Below, piece after piece: positions 51,785-62,415 of a DNA stretch of 64,000 nucleotides; position 1 is the first letter of the stretch, and every line of letters starts with the position of its first letter. Source of the stretch: Caprimulgus europaeus (Eukaryota; Chordata; Aves; Caprimulgiformes; Caprimulgidae). The notes under the pieces were generated by a model. The model saw nothing but the letters and a program-made list of their open reading frames with translations. It was not told the origin of the DNA and did not search any database. Location of the stretch: assembly GCA_907165065.1 (NCBI GenBank), contig OU015523.1, positions 22,161,834-22,225,833 on the forward strand. The letters run 5' to 3'. The position numbers were made by a program, and so were the translations under genes.

Positions 51785-52136
51785 GAAGTAGATTAAGAGG
51801 AGACTTATCAATGTCTATAAATACCTGAAGTGTGGGGGCCAAATGAATGGGGCTGGGCTGTTTTTGGTGGTGGCTGGTGACAGGACAAGGGGCAATGGGC
51901 AAAAACTGGAACACTAGAAGTTCCATACAAACTTAAGGAAAAACTTCTTTACTGTGAGGGTGACAGAGCACTGGGACAGGCTGCCCAGAGCGGTTGTGGA
52001 GTCTCCATCTGTGGAGATGTTCAAAACCCACCTGGACACTTTTCTGTGCAACCTGTTGTAGGGAACCTGCTTTGGCAGAGGGAATTGGACTAGATGATCT
52101 CCTGAGGTCCCTTCCAGCCATTCTGTGATGCTGTGG
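51785..52136 (+). mobile_element. CR1 LINE 3' fragment
   Basis: It aligns by eye with the 3' half of the CR1 copy at 43.4 kb. Shared strings include TACCTGAAGTGTGGGG, GGCTGTTTTTGGTGGTGG and AAAACCCACCTGGACACTTT. It ends in CATTCTGTGATGCTGTGGTG. The left end is in the GAGAAGAGAAG region, so it is shorter than the 43.4-kb copy. The close match suggests the same subfamily and similar age. Confidence 0.93.
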
Positions 52137-52711
52137 TGGGTATAGAAGTTGATTTGGAAGTAAGCTCCAAGCTTTTTTTCTGTGCCAGCTTATATTTTGT
52201 TGTGGTAAACAATCGTACCTGTAAGAACAAGGAAATCATTAAAACCTGGGGTAATTTCTGTTTCCTGAACTCCTGGATTTCTTTAGGTTTAATGATATGT
52301 ATGAAGCCAGTTCAAATGTCAATACCTGGGAATTTTCTGACCTCACAGCTTTGCATCTAGTTTCCAGTTCTGCATCTCTAGGCTATCAGTTCCTAAGTGC
52401 ATGCTGCTCTGCTCAAACAGGACCTTGCCCTGTGGTTTGTTTCCCAGGGTGCTGTCACTGTACACCTTGTGGTTAGCTAGGGAATGAAGTGACAACACTT
52501 GGCTGCATGAAAGGGGGAGGAAAAAAATGCAATTACTGAAGTCTACCACCAGAGAGAGCTTCTGTCTTGCTAATGTTGATAGGCAGGCCACAGAAAGCAG
52601 TACTTTGTCTTATCTTGTAATAGAAGTTTTTATAGTTATTAAATTATTCCTCTTTAGTTATCAGGAGGAGACTAAAGAAATTCACAGCACCGATAGGAAA
52701 TACAAATGCTC

Positions 52712-52726
52712 TGTGTGTGTGTGTGT
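52712..52726 (+). repeat. (TG)n microsatellite
   Basis: About seven and a half TG units, probably polymorphic. Confidence 0.75.
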
Positions 52727-53814
52727 ACATATTAATACAAGTAATTTTAATTGCACACTTGGTCCTGTGACAACTACCAGGACAGCTTAGAAAATGGTGA
52801 AGCTGACATCCGCTGAGCATAAGGACCATATCGGTTCCTCGGACTTTAGCTTGGTCTCCCAGTATGGCCAAGGCAGCGAGGGCCATACTGTGAAGGATGG
52901 AACTGCACTCAGAGTTGAGCTGTTTGAGTGGGGACCTACGCTCCACATTTCACCTCAGGCAAAATCTCGTTCTGGGAATATAGCTTTTGGTTTCCACCAC
53001 TGACATGTGACACGATAGCAAAATATTCCTTAAATGTATGTAATCACATCTTCCCTCAGATTTGAAATACTCTTTGATCACTCTGTATTTCTTAAGTAAA
53101 AAAACAGCTTCCATGAAATAGACACAACTTAACAGCAATTTTCGTTTCACTTTTTATTTATTTGCTTGGTAGAGCTTAGAATATATTTTACCTGATGTCT
53201 CATGTTGTTTGTAGCAAAAACACCAGCATTGGCTCAGGGAGAGCAATAGGTGGGTCAAAGCTCTGAAGCTATTTGTGTCATGACACGTTTGCAGGCTTCC
53301 TGTCTTCTTTCCTGGGTGTATGGTGTTGCAAAGAGGATACTGGGCAAAATGGACCTTTGCTGTGGTCCAGCATCTCCATTCACTTTGCATGTAAAAAATG
53401 AAGCGCCCCCCTCTTTACCCTCCCCACCTCCAGTATCACTTCTCCAAGGGTAATTTGCAATTGTGAAGGTTAATGCTAGCATCTTCACGTGATCTTCCTG
53501 AGATCTATGTGGCAATGGATGTGGACCTTCAATGAAGCAATGCTGTCTTTTGTTCTCATAGGAAGATGATTGTTGTTGTTAAATTCTTTCACTTTTAACT
53601 GGCCCTCACCAGTCCTTCCCATGTGGAAACTTCACGGGCTGATGAGGAATAGGCATGTTCAGGCCTGTAAAGAAACATTTGTCACTGCAGATAGAATAAC
53701 TGGAGCTGCATCTGTACTCAACTAGAAACCTTTTGTCCTAGGAATGCCTGATCTGGAAATTTCATAGTGTCTTTTAAATACTCTTCATTGTAAAGATCCA
53801 GTGTACTCAACACC

Positions 53815-53854
53815 TTTTTTTTTTTTTTTCTTTTTTTTCTTTTTTTTTTTTTTT
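53815..53854 (+). repeat. Long T-rich homopolymer tract
   Basis: A 40-base run of T with two single C interruptions (poly-A on the minus strand). No retroposed gene was recognised on its minus-strand upstream side (higher coordinates). Confidence 0.8.
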
Positions 53855-56800
53855 GGTAGAAGCAGATCAAACAGCATATTAAATAGCCACTAAAGCAACA
53901 CATATTCTCTAAGTGAGCCAAAGACATGATGAAAGTCCACACAATCTGACTGTATGTACATGTGGGTATCCAAGAAGCCCTGAAGAAAATGAGCATGCTA
54001 CAGGTCATGTGAATTATTCTGGCAGGTTGTATCAAGCCAACTTAATTATAGGTTGTCTTTAATTCTGTGTTCTGGGTTTTTATTTTGTATGTGTGTGTGT
54101 CACCAAATAAATAACCACACAGACAGCCTACAACTTTTGTGAAGTCCTAAAAAAGAATCCTAAGCTATTAATTTTGGCTTGGGATTCATATAAACAAAGC
54201 TTCAAACTTCAGCAGTTCCTCCCAGGAACCGGTGGCTGTGCTCAAGGATCCTACTAGAGAAGCAGGCTGTAATTTGTTTTATTTACTTGAAAAAAAAACC
54301 ATTGTGGCAATAAATGTATTCCAATGTAGTTTTCAAAAATTTATTTTAACAGAAATGGGCCCCTAAATTCATTCCACTCTAGTTTTCACTCCATAGTGAG
54401 CTCTTTATTAATGAGCATTGAATTAACTCTTTGCTGGGAATCCTGTGGTATTCCAGCCTTTTGCATCAATGAGGACAGACACATTGCTGCACCTCTTGAT
54501 TGGCCAGATGATATGTAATCAGGATTGATCATATAAAAAACCTCATCATCTCCATGGGAGATTTTAGAGTAGTTACAGTTCAAGGTTTCGCTTTAGAGAA
54601 AAGGTGAAAAGTTGTCTTAAATAATACATGATTTAACCCTGCAAGATACTCAACACCTCTGATAATATATGAAATTCTCCTCTTTGCCATTTTCATCATT
54701 CAGAGCTAATGATAATTAAATAAATCTTTACTCCTGTCATCAGCCTGTCTCTGCAGTCTTCTGCAGTCTTTCTGGTAATTTCATGAAGGGTTCAGTGTGT
54801 GGACAAAGCACAAGTCTCTCCTCATGACACTGAGTGTACAGCTGAGAAAGCACATGCCTCAGTGGTTCTCTTGGTAGGAAAATCTCCAGGATGCCCTTGG
54901 ACTTGCCAACACGTGGCTGAGTTCAGGAGAGTTGGGCACACAGCCCAAGGCATGCAGGTGCTGAGCTCTCCTGAGGACACCTGATTCTTGAACTGGGATG
55001 TAAGGACATGAAATAAAGCATTTCAAAACTTGAGCAGACTGACTGTCTAGCTATGTCTGTGGATGCAGCTCAGTGCTTTTGCAATTGCTCTATGACCTAC
55101 TCCTGTGCACGAAGGGTAAGGTGTGGGACTGGAGCATGGAGGGTGTCGCCCAAGGCACAGACCCTCCCTTTGCCCAGCAGTGCATGCTCCCAGGGCCAGC
55201 TGTGCACACCGCTCTTTGAAGCAGCATCAACTCAACCATGTGTCAGACAGCACTGTGAATCAGCTCAGGGAACTGGTTTCATTGAAAAATAAGCAAAACA
55301 GTTCCACAGGAGCTGTACCTGCCCACTGCAAAGCAGAGGAGGCTGCACGAGGAAGGAGATGTGAAGAAACCTGGGAAAGCACAAAGCTGGTGGAACACCA
55401 ACCTGCTGATAAAAGAGTGCCTCGGTGTGAACAGCATTCTACCTCTTTGTCTTCCTTCATGTAGGACGAGCAGGGTGTGAGCTGGCAGCACACAGCTCCT
55501 CAGCCTGCCTCATGCCCCAGGCAGTCACGGAGCTTGGGCCAACCAGCTGCACCAACATGTCAGCTCACCCCTCTTGCCAGCCCAACCTTCCTCCACCCTG
55601 CCTGGGCTTGAGTGCTCCTCTGTGAGCCAGCACAACCACAGCAAAGGCTGCAACTGGTTTTCAGCATCTTTAATGAGTGGCTCCCAAAACGGGCTGGCAA
55701 AGGCCAGGGTCAGCTTGTTGGCGGCAGTGGGGAGATGGGGTGCTCTGGTGCTGAAGGAGGGGAGATGGCGCACCAGGGGTGCCCTCACTTGGGTCAGCTG
55801 GCCAGGAAAACACCATGCCCGTGCAAGGGAGCCTGCTGCAAAGGCTGCTGCACCTGGAGGCTCTTGGTTTGCCAAGACAGTGGGGTATCCATGAAGCTGC
55901 ATCCTTGCTGGCTGAGGGCTTCTGGACCTGAGTGACAAAGCATGCTCCATTTGATAGTGGGGAAGAAAAACCCTGAAAACAACAGGGACTCCAGTGCTCT
56001 GGATGTCTTTTCAATTACACTGTCATCCCTCAGTGTGCCTGAGCGGTCTTAACAGATTTCAACACTTCTTTTTCTTGCAAATAACTCCTCTATCTGTTCC
56101 AACTGTATCTTTGCAGAGTTTACAAAGGGAAAGTGACACACCAGATGAGCTGCTCTACCCTGCGTTCATAAATACCAGTACCAGCTTGAGAGTTTACACT
56201 GGATTTTTGAAGCAGGGGACTGAAAAATTACTTTTCTTCCTCTTCTATCAGTGTTTCAGCCCAGGGCTTCCAATTTCAGCATGTTTCTTTGGAAACACTT
56301 TTTACCTTGTGGTATGTCTTAAGCAAAGAGCAGCAGTTCTGAATGGAAGTGGCATACAATTTTGTTCTATAAAATACCTGACTCATATTAGAGGGAAAAT
56401 AACAGGAATTTTTGCAGTTAATTTCATGCAGCAGTTGCATGAAGGAGGGAGAAGGTGGTTATTGTCACATTCGAACGACAGAGCAACACAAGCAGATTTA
56501 CCTCTCTAAGGCAGTGAAAAAGCCATCCTGTTATCGGTGACCAGACACCATGCTTGCTTACTGATGGACAGTAGTTTAAACTATGGACAATCAAAGTAGT
56601 TGCCACTGGGTCTCAGGCAATTTTGAATTTACCAGAGCCAGGACCGTATTGCACAAAACACCTCCTGTTTGTGTTTTGGACCTCACATTTTCTAAATAAG
56701 CCTGAAGAATGCTGCAGTTCATTTCAGAGACTTTTGGAAGGATTCACCCTCCCAAAAGGCTGAGAAGTAGCCACTAGTGGTGGTAGTGTGTAGCACATGG

Positions 56801-57140
56801 CTATACATGCACTTGGACATAAACAGATTAAACTTTGCAATCAAATTCAGTATTACCACATTCTGTAGTTGAAAAAGCAAGCACAGATAGGTTACTGGTA
56901 ATGGATTTGCACAAGGTCATCCCAAAAAATGAGAGAGCCCATAGTTGAAGAGAGCTTCTCAGCCTTGCTCCGACCAGCTTTGGCGTCAATGAGCTGAAGG
57001 ATGATGAAAGGTCAAGCGACTGTGACAGGAGGTGACAGTGAAAGCCCTGAGTGTTTCCTCAGCCCCTGGTAGACTGATGAAAGTCAGTAGTCATGAAGTG
57101 AGTGACTTTATTACTTTGAAGGAGCTTTAACCTGGGAGGC

Positions 57141-57610
57141 CAGTGCTGGGCTCCCTAGCACAAGAGATGTACTGGAGAGTCAAGTGAAGTGCCACAAAGG
57201 CAATTAAGGGACTGGAGCATCTGTCCTACAAGGAGAGGCTGAGAGAGCTGGGGCTGTCTAGTCAGGGCAGAGAAGGCTCAGGAGATCTGATCCATGTGTA
57301 AAGTACCTGATGAAGAGAGCAAAGAAGAGGGAGCCAGGCTCTCATCAGCAGTGCCAAGTGGCAGGATGAGAGGTGATGGGCACTAACTGAAATAAAGGTA
57401 ATTTTATTTAATGTAACTTTTCTTCTGAGAGAGTGTTTGACTATCAGCACAGGATGCCCAGAGAGGCTGTGGAGTCTCCAACCTTGGAGATACACAAAAC
57501 CCAGATGGACACAGCCCTGAGCAACCTGCTCCGGCTGACCCTGTTCTGGGCAGGGGTTGGACCAGGCAATCTCCTGAAGTGCCTCCCTGCCTCAGCTGGT
57601 CTGAGATGGT
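57141..57610 (+). mobile_element. CR1 LINE 3' fragment, diverged
   Basis: The CR1 ORF2 end and 3' UTR are recognisable: CCAGTGCTGGGCTCCC, GGAGAGGCTGAGAGAGCTGG, CCCAGAGAGGCTGTGGAGTC and the GGGTTGGACCAGGCAATCTC region. The terminal octamer repeat is not clear. Small insertions (such as ATTTTATTTAATG near 57402) and stops mark an older copy than those at 43.4 and 51.8 kb. Confidence 0.88.
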
Positions 57611-59319
57611 GTGGGTATGTGTGCAGGCAAGAGGGAAACAGCAAGTGTAAGGGCTGCCCAGTGGCCTACAGTCAGCGCATACTGCTTGTTTTCAGGTTAT
57701 AATTTGGTCTCTGTTTGCTGGGCAAGCCTCAAGCCTGGCTTGGGAATGAGGGCTCTGTCAGAGCACCAGGAGTTTGCCTTTCTTGTGAGCATAAGCAAAG
57801 ATGTTAGCCTGAGAAGTATTTCTGGATAGATCTGATCTTGTGTCTGAATGTGATGCAAGAAGGGAATACTGTAGCATATGCAGCTGAGTTTGCAAAATGC
57901 TTTGCTGTGCCAGAGTTAACGTTAGCAGGGCAGCAGAGTGGTTAGTCATGGTGAGACAGTCTTTGCTCAGATGATCACATGTGGTTTTTTTTTCTGTGCT
58001 TCCATTCTCCTCCCTCTCACTCCCATGATAGATCTGACTTACTAAAAGAGCAACCAAAGATCCTGTCTTTTGATCTTACTCAGTGTTTGACCAGGCTGTG
58101 TAGTCATGTACTGAGACACAACATGGACTGCCTGGGGGCCTGGAGTGCCCCAGCAGGCTCTGTTTGCCCTCACAGCTTCCAGCCCTTTCTAGGGGTAATT
58201 CCCATCCAAAGTCCCCCCTCAGCCTGAGTCCAACGCCCACCATGCCAGGCTGCTCAGGGGAAGGGTTTTGCCAGCATGTGCCTCTTGGTGCTTGGTGCCC
58301 CTGAGCACAGGGCTGCAGCCCAGGGAAGCCAGACTGGTCTGTTGGGCCCTCAGGAGAGCTGGTGCCAAGGGCTCCCACTCCTACTAAGCAGTGTTGGCCA
58401 GTGATCTGCAAATACTTCAGGGACAGAAATACAATGAGCTGACGACAGTTTTGGCAGGCTTTATCAGAATGGCAAGAAGCAGCTGTTGGTCTCAGCCCAT
58501 CTCCAGCACCGTCAGGTCCTTGCAGCCTCCTCAGCTTTGCACTGCAACTGCCCAGCACAGCTGGTTTCTGACTTGCTTTCTTTCAACATGAGCCAGGCTA
58601 ATTTTGATTTGCTTTAACACCATGAATTATGGTTGTTGCTTCTGTTGTGGGACAGCTGTGAATGGGATGGGAACAGATGTCCCTCACCTGCCCCATTGTT
58701 GGCCAAAGGCTTGTGTGAGCAGAAAGTCCCTTCACCTGACCAGACCCAGCACAGAGCTGGCAGGAGGAGGAGCTGGCCTACATAGCCACCTAAACCCCAA
58801 AGCTCACCTTGCTTGGGCTGAGGCAGGACTCATCCTGGCACAGACAAGCCCTGCTGACTGCTCAGAGTGGTTACCACACAGGTAGTGCTCACAGCATGAG
58901 GGGTTTCTCAGAGGTTGGTCAGCTTTGGGCAGAGATTTACAGGGTCAAGAGAGGACATCCTTCCAGCAAAAGCTTGGCATCAGGTACGGTTCTGTGTCCT
59001 CAAGCCAATGCACAAATGCACAGGAGCTCATCAGAGCCATGGCTACCAGTATTTGGTGGTAAGGAAGGACAGTCTCTGAAGCAGACACCTCGTGTTGAGG
59101 AGCATGCACCAACAGGGTGATGTTTAGCAGCCAAACTAGGAACTAAGGCAGCATGTTGTGATCAGATGAGTCTGAAGACTGCAGTGCTATTTTCCCTGCT
59201 TATATCAGGTCTGTAAAATACACTTTTCTTTTTTTTTTCCCAAGAGATAAGAGGCAGCTACAAACAAGTTTTTAAAAACCGTTAGTCTTACCCTAGTCAC
59301 ACCTTAGAAAAGATGGAAG
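57611..59319. other. Intergenic DNA, no gene recognised
   Basis: This stretch is moderately GC-rich between two CR1 fragments. ORFs of up to 160 codons (58076-58558 minus) are open on several overlapping frames, as expected from base composition, and show no domain I know. Confidence 0.55.
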
Positions 59320-59573
59320 AGGGTAGAAACTGGAAAGGTTTAGATGAGATATTAGGAAGAAATTCTTCACTCTGAGGGTGGTCAGACACTGGAATGGGTT
59401 GCCCAAGGAAGCTGTGGATGCTCCCTCCCTGGAAGTGTTCAAGGCCAGGATGGATGAGGCTTTGAGCAACCTGGTCTAGTGGAAGGTGTCCCTGCTCATG
59501 ACAGAGGGGTTGGAACTAGATGATCTTCAAGGTCCCTTCCAGCCCAAACCATTCCATGATTCTAAGATCTGTG
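59320..59573 (+). mobile_element. CR1 LINE 3' fragment (different subfamily)
   Basis: The sequence GATATTAGGAAGAAATTCTT, then CACTGGAATGGGTTGCCCAA, TGGAAGTGTTCAAGGCC, GGTTGGAACTAGATGATCTT and AAGGTCCCTTCCAGCCC is a CR1 3' end. It closes with CCATTCCATGATTCTAAG. The wording differs from the copies at 43.4 and 51.8 kb, so it belongs to another CR1 subfamily. Confidence 0.93.
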
Positions 59574-59974
59574 ATCAGCAACTGAAATATTCACAGAGCC
59601 CTATAGAAAACGGCACTGTGTGCTGAAGAACTGATGTATCCAAGTGGAAAGTTAACATAAATAATATAAATGATGATGAAGCTGTGTGCTTTTAGCAGGG
59701 CAAAAAGTTGCATTTCACCTTTAGCTACACAGTGTCTAGGATCTGCCTCTCTGATAACGACACGAAGAATATCCAAGCTAAATTGGCAAAGCCTTGAGCT
59801 GACCTTCAAGCAGCACATCCCCATGGTGACTTCCTTAGCAGGGCTGGCTCAGGCTTTGTGGAAGATGGTGCTGAACCAGTTTCCTCGCTATCAGTACTGG
59901 AACTGTTTTATAGCACCTTGGCCAAATAAAACAACAAATATACTTGTGATTGAGATTTGCGGACATATAGGTAA

Positions 59975-59979
59975 TATAC
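59975..59979 (+). repeat. Target site duplication, left copy (TATAC)
   Basis: It immediately precedes the LTR start TGTACTGGG and is identical to 61111-61115. Confidence 0.85.
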
Positions 59980-60425
59980 TGTACTGGGTTTGTGTGGCAA
60001 GGTTTTGGTAGTGGGGGGGGAACATAGGGGTGGCTTCTGTAAGAAGCTGCCAGAAGCTTCCCCCATGTCTGACACAGCCAATGCCAGTCGCCTACAAGAC
60101 AGACCCACAGCTGGCCAAGGCTGAGCCAATCAGTAAAGGCTCAGTGATAACATAATTAAGAAAAAAAAAAGGGAAGATAGAAAAAAAAAAAAAAAAGCTG
60201 CACATTTTTGCAGCAAGAGAGAGGAGTGAGAAGATGTGAGAGAAACAACCCTGCAGACACCAAGGTCAGTGAAGAAGGCGGGGCAGGAGGTGCTCCAGGT
60301 ACTGGAGCAGAGATTCCCCTGCAGCCTGTGGTGAAGACCATGGTGAGGCAGGCTGTCCCCCTGCAGCCCCTGGAGGCCCATGGTGGAGCAGATGACCACC
60401 TGTAGCCCGTGGAGGACCCCACGCC

Positions 60426-60685
60426 GGAGCAGGTGGATGCCTGAAGGAGGCTGTGACCCTGTGGGAAGCCCACACTGGAGCAGGTTCCTGTCAGGACCTG
60501 TGGCCCCATGGAGAGAGGAGCCCACACTGGAGCAGGTTTTCTGGCAGGACTTGTGACCCCATGAGGGACCCGTGCTGGAGCAGTCTGTTCCTGAAGGACT
60601 GCGCCCCATGGAAAGGACCCACAATGGAGCAGTTTGAGAAGAACTGTTGTTCATGGGAAGGACTCACGTTGGAGAAGTTCATGGA
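60426..60685 (+). repeat. Degenerate tandem array of about 50-bp units inside the LTR
   Basis: The core GGAGCAG (GGAGAAG in the last) recurs at 60426, 60477, 60529, 60577, 60626 and 60671, at spacings of 51, 52, 48, 49 and 45 bp. Several units share CCCACACTGGAGCAGGTT and a following GACC-CATGG segment. Weaker copies of the core occur at 60304 and 60385. Confidence 0.8.
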
Positions 60686-60917
60686 GGTCTGTCTCCCAGG
60701 AGAGGGACCCCACGCCGGTACGGGGGAAGGAGTCCTCCCCCTGAGGAGGAAGGAGCGGCAGGAACAATGTGTGATGAACTGACCCCAACCCCATTCCCTG
60801 TCCCCCTGTGCTGCTGGTGGGAGGAGGTGGAAAGTGGGAGAGAAATTAAGCCCAGGAAGAAGGGAGGGATGTTTTAAGATTTGGTTTTACTTCTCATTAT
60901 CTTCTTGTCTGATTGGT

Positions 60918-60923
60918 AATAAA
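60918..60923 (+). terminator. AATAAA polyadenylation signal of the solo LTR
   Basis: GGTAATAAATTAAACTTG is followed by TTTTTTCC and GAGTCTGTTTTGCCTGTG, the layout expected for an LTR R/U5 junction. This is the main argument for the + orientation of the LTR. Confidence 0.5.
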
Positions 60924-61110
60924 TTAAACTTGTTTTTTCCTCCAAGCCGAGTCTGTTTTGCCTGTGCCAGTAATTAGTAAGTGATCTCTCTCCATCCTTA
61001 TCTCGACCCACGAGCTTTTCGTTATATTTTTTCCTGCTGCTCAATTGAGGGGGAGTGATAGAGTAGGCTTTGGTGGGCATCTGGCATCCAGCCAGGGTCA
61101 ATCCACCACA

Positions 61111-61115
61111 TATAC
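61111..61115 (+). repeat. Target site duplication, right copy (TATAC)
   Basis: It immediately follows the LTR end CCACCACA and is identical to 59975-59979. Confidence 0.85.
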
Positions 61116-61777
61116 ATCTAACTATCTGAAATATCTAACTATTACTGAGTATAAATTGTCTGTTTTTAGAAGAATATTTTTGTCATCTGATTTTTTCTGT
61201 GTGGAAATCCTCAACTGCTAAAAGATGCACAGTGTAAGTGAATGAGTACCAAACGAGAGCTAGCAAAGAGATTACATTAACCATGATGCAGCACTAAAAT
61301 GTTGAATCTAAACATTAGGCACTTAATTTTGATCAATGCAGTTAATTAACAGATTTGTTGTGATTGAATAGGACAGAGCAGAAAGAATCTGGCTACTAGT
61401 TTTATTTTTCTGGCACTAAAGGACACCATCACACTACTGGCAGCAATAGCTGGTCTGCTGTTTCCCGTTGGATCAATGTCTTTGACTCATACACCAAAAC
61501 TCAAATTCTTCTTTAAGTGCTGTGTTATTTTAACACGTACAAAAACAAGTGCAAGCCAATGACCTTGGCCATTTGTCACATGAAAAGAAAACAAGTGCAA
61601 TTGTTCATGAGCAACAAGGAGGGTCTGTGCAGTGTCACTGTGGCCGAGCCAAAGTACTTCAGCCAGCTCTGCTGCGGGGCACCGCAGTGCCCAGGCGCTG
61701 AATGTTATTGGGTCACTCTCACCCAGCAGAAAAACATGCCCTCAGTATGGGCTGTTCTTCTTAGCCCCCAGTCCTCT

Positions 61778-61782
61778 CCCTG
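61778..61782 (+). repeat. Target site duplication, left copy (CCCTG)
   Basis: It abuts the LTR start and is identical to 62411-62415. Confidence 0.82.
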
Positions 61783-62410
61783 TGCCATGGTTTAACCTGG
61801 CAGGCCACTAAAAACCACACAGCTGCTTTCTCACTCTCCCTCCACCCAAGGAATGGGGAGATAATCAGAGGATTAATGGTAAGAAGCCTTGAAGGTTGAG
61901 ATAAAAATATTAATAATTGAAATAAAATGACATAATAATGATAAGACTAACTAAAAGAACAATAATAACAATAGTAATGATAGAATATAAAAACAAGTGA
62001 TGCACAATGCAATTGCTCACCACCCACTGACCAAGGTCCAGCTCATTCCCAGCTAGCGATCTTGGAGCAAGAGAGAGATCTCAAAACCACAATCCCAGAA
62101 GAGCAAAAGCCCCGCTGTTCAGCTAACTCTCATTTATATACCAAACATGACTTTATACCATATGGAATAACCCATTGGCCAATTCTGAGTTCATCACGCT
62201 CGCTGTTCTCTTATCCAGTTTATGCAAGTCATTCTTGCTAATCCTACAAGTGCCAAACAGAAGTTGAGAAGTCCTTGATTTCTTAGCAACAACTAAAAAC
62301 ATCTGCATATTATCAACCTTATTTTCATACCAAATCCCATACTGAATCCAAAACACAGCCCTACTCTCACTACTAACAAAATTAGCTCTATCCCAGCCAA
62401 AACCAAGACA
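61783..62410 (-). mobile_element. Solo LTR, 628 bp, with 5-bp target duplication
   Basis: On the + strand it starts TGCCATGGTTTAACCTGG and ends CCAGCCAAAACCAAGACA. On the minus strand it reads TGTCTTGGTTTTGGCTGGG to AAACCATGGCA, the ends of a widespread avian LTR family. The duplication CCCTG lies at 61778-61782 and 62411-62415. A TATA box reads GGTATATAAATG on the minus strand (62133-62140), preceded by GGCCAATGGG (CCAAT type, about 62171-62180), which supports minus orientation. The expected AATAAA-type signal is degenerate and the downstream part is rich in ATAAT. No internal viral genes remain. Confidence 0.92.
62133..62140 (-). promoter_or_regulatory. TATA box of the minus-strand solo LTR
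   Basis: TATATAAA on the minus strand, inside GGTATATAAATGAGAG. It sits roughly 30-40 bp downstream of the CCAAT-type motif in the LTR's own direction. Confidence 0.6.
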
Positions 62411-62415
62411 CCCTG
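62411..62415 (+). repeat. Target site duplication, right copy (CCCTG)
   Basis: It abuts the LTR end and is identical to 61778-61782. Confidence 0.82.

Larger units (their letters stand above)
52140..57130. other. Intergenic DNA, no gene recognised
   Basis: It contains a (GT)n run (52712-52726) and a long T/C tract (53815-53854). A GC-rich part at about 55040-56000 gives overlapping ORFs on both strands (up to 141 codons) without a recognised domain. Nothing else was identified. Confidence 0.55.
59980..61110 (+). mobile_element. Solo LTR, ERVL-like, 1131 bp, with 5-bp target duplication
   Basis: The element runs from TGTACTGGG to CCACCACA, with the TG...CA ends of LTRs. It is flanked by the 5-bp duplication TATAC (59975-59979 and 61111-61115), which fixes both ends. 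Five bases is the usual duplication size of ERVL (class III) elements. Inside are an A-rich segment (60151-60197), an array of degenerate repeats of about 50 bp (60426-60685) and AATAAA at 60918 followed by T- and GT-rich sequence. The AATAAA suggests sense is +, which is an inference. No gag or pol lies beside it, so the internal part was lost by LTR-LTR recombination. ORFs inside it are not host genes. Confidence 0.92.

Noticed and set aside
55525..56014. Overlapping ORFs of 106-141 codons on both strands
   Set aside because: A locally GC-rich patch keeps several frames open at once. No domain is recognisable and the frames compete with each other.
60130..60654. 174-codon minus-strand ORF and other ORFs near 60.1-60.9 kb
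   Set aside because: They lie wholly inside the solo LTR and follow its 50-bp repeat array, giving repetitive Ser/Gly/His-rich peptides. They are not genes.
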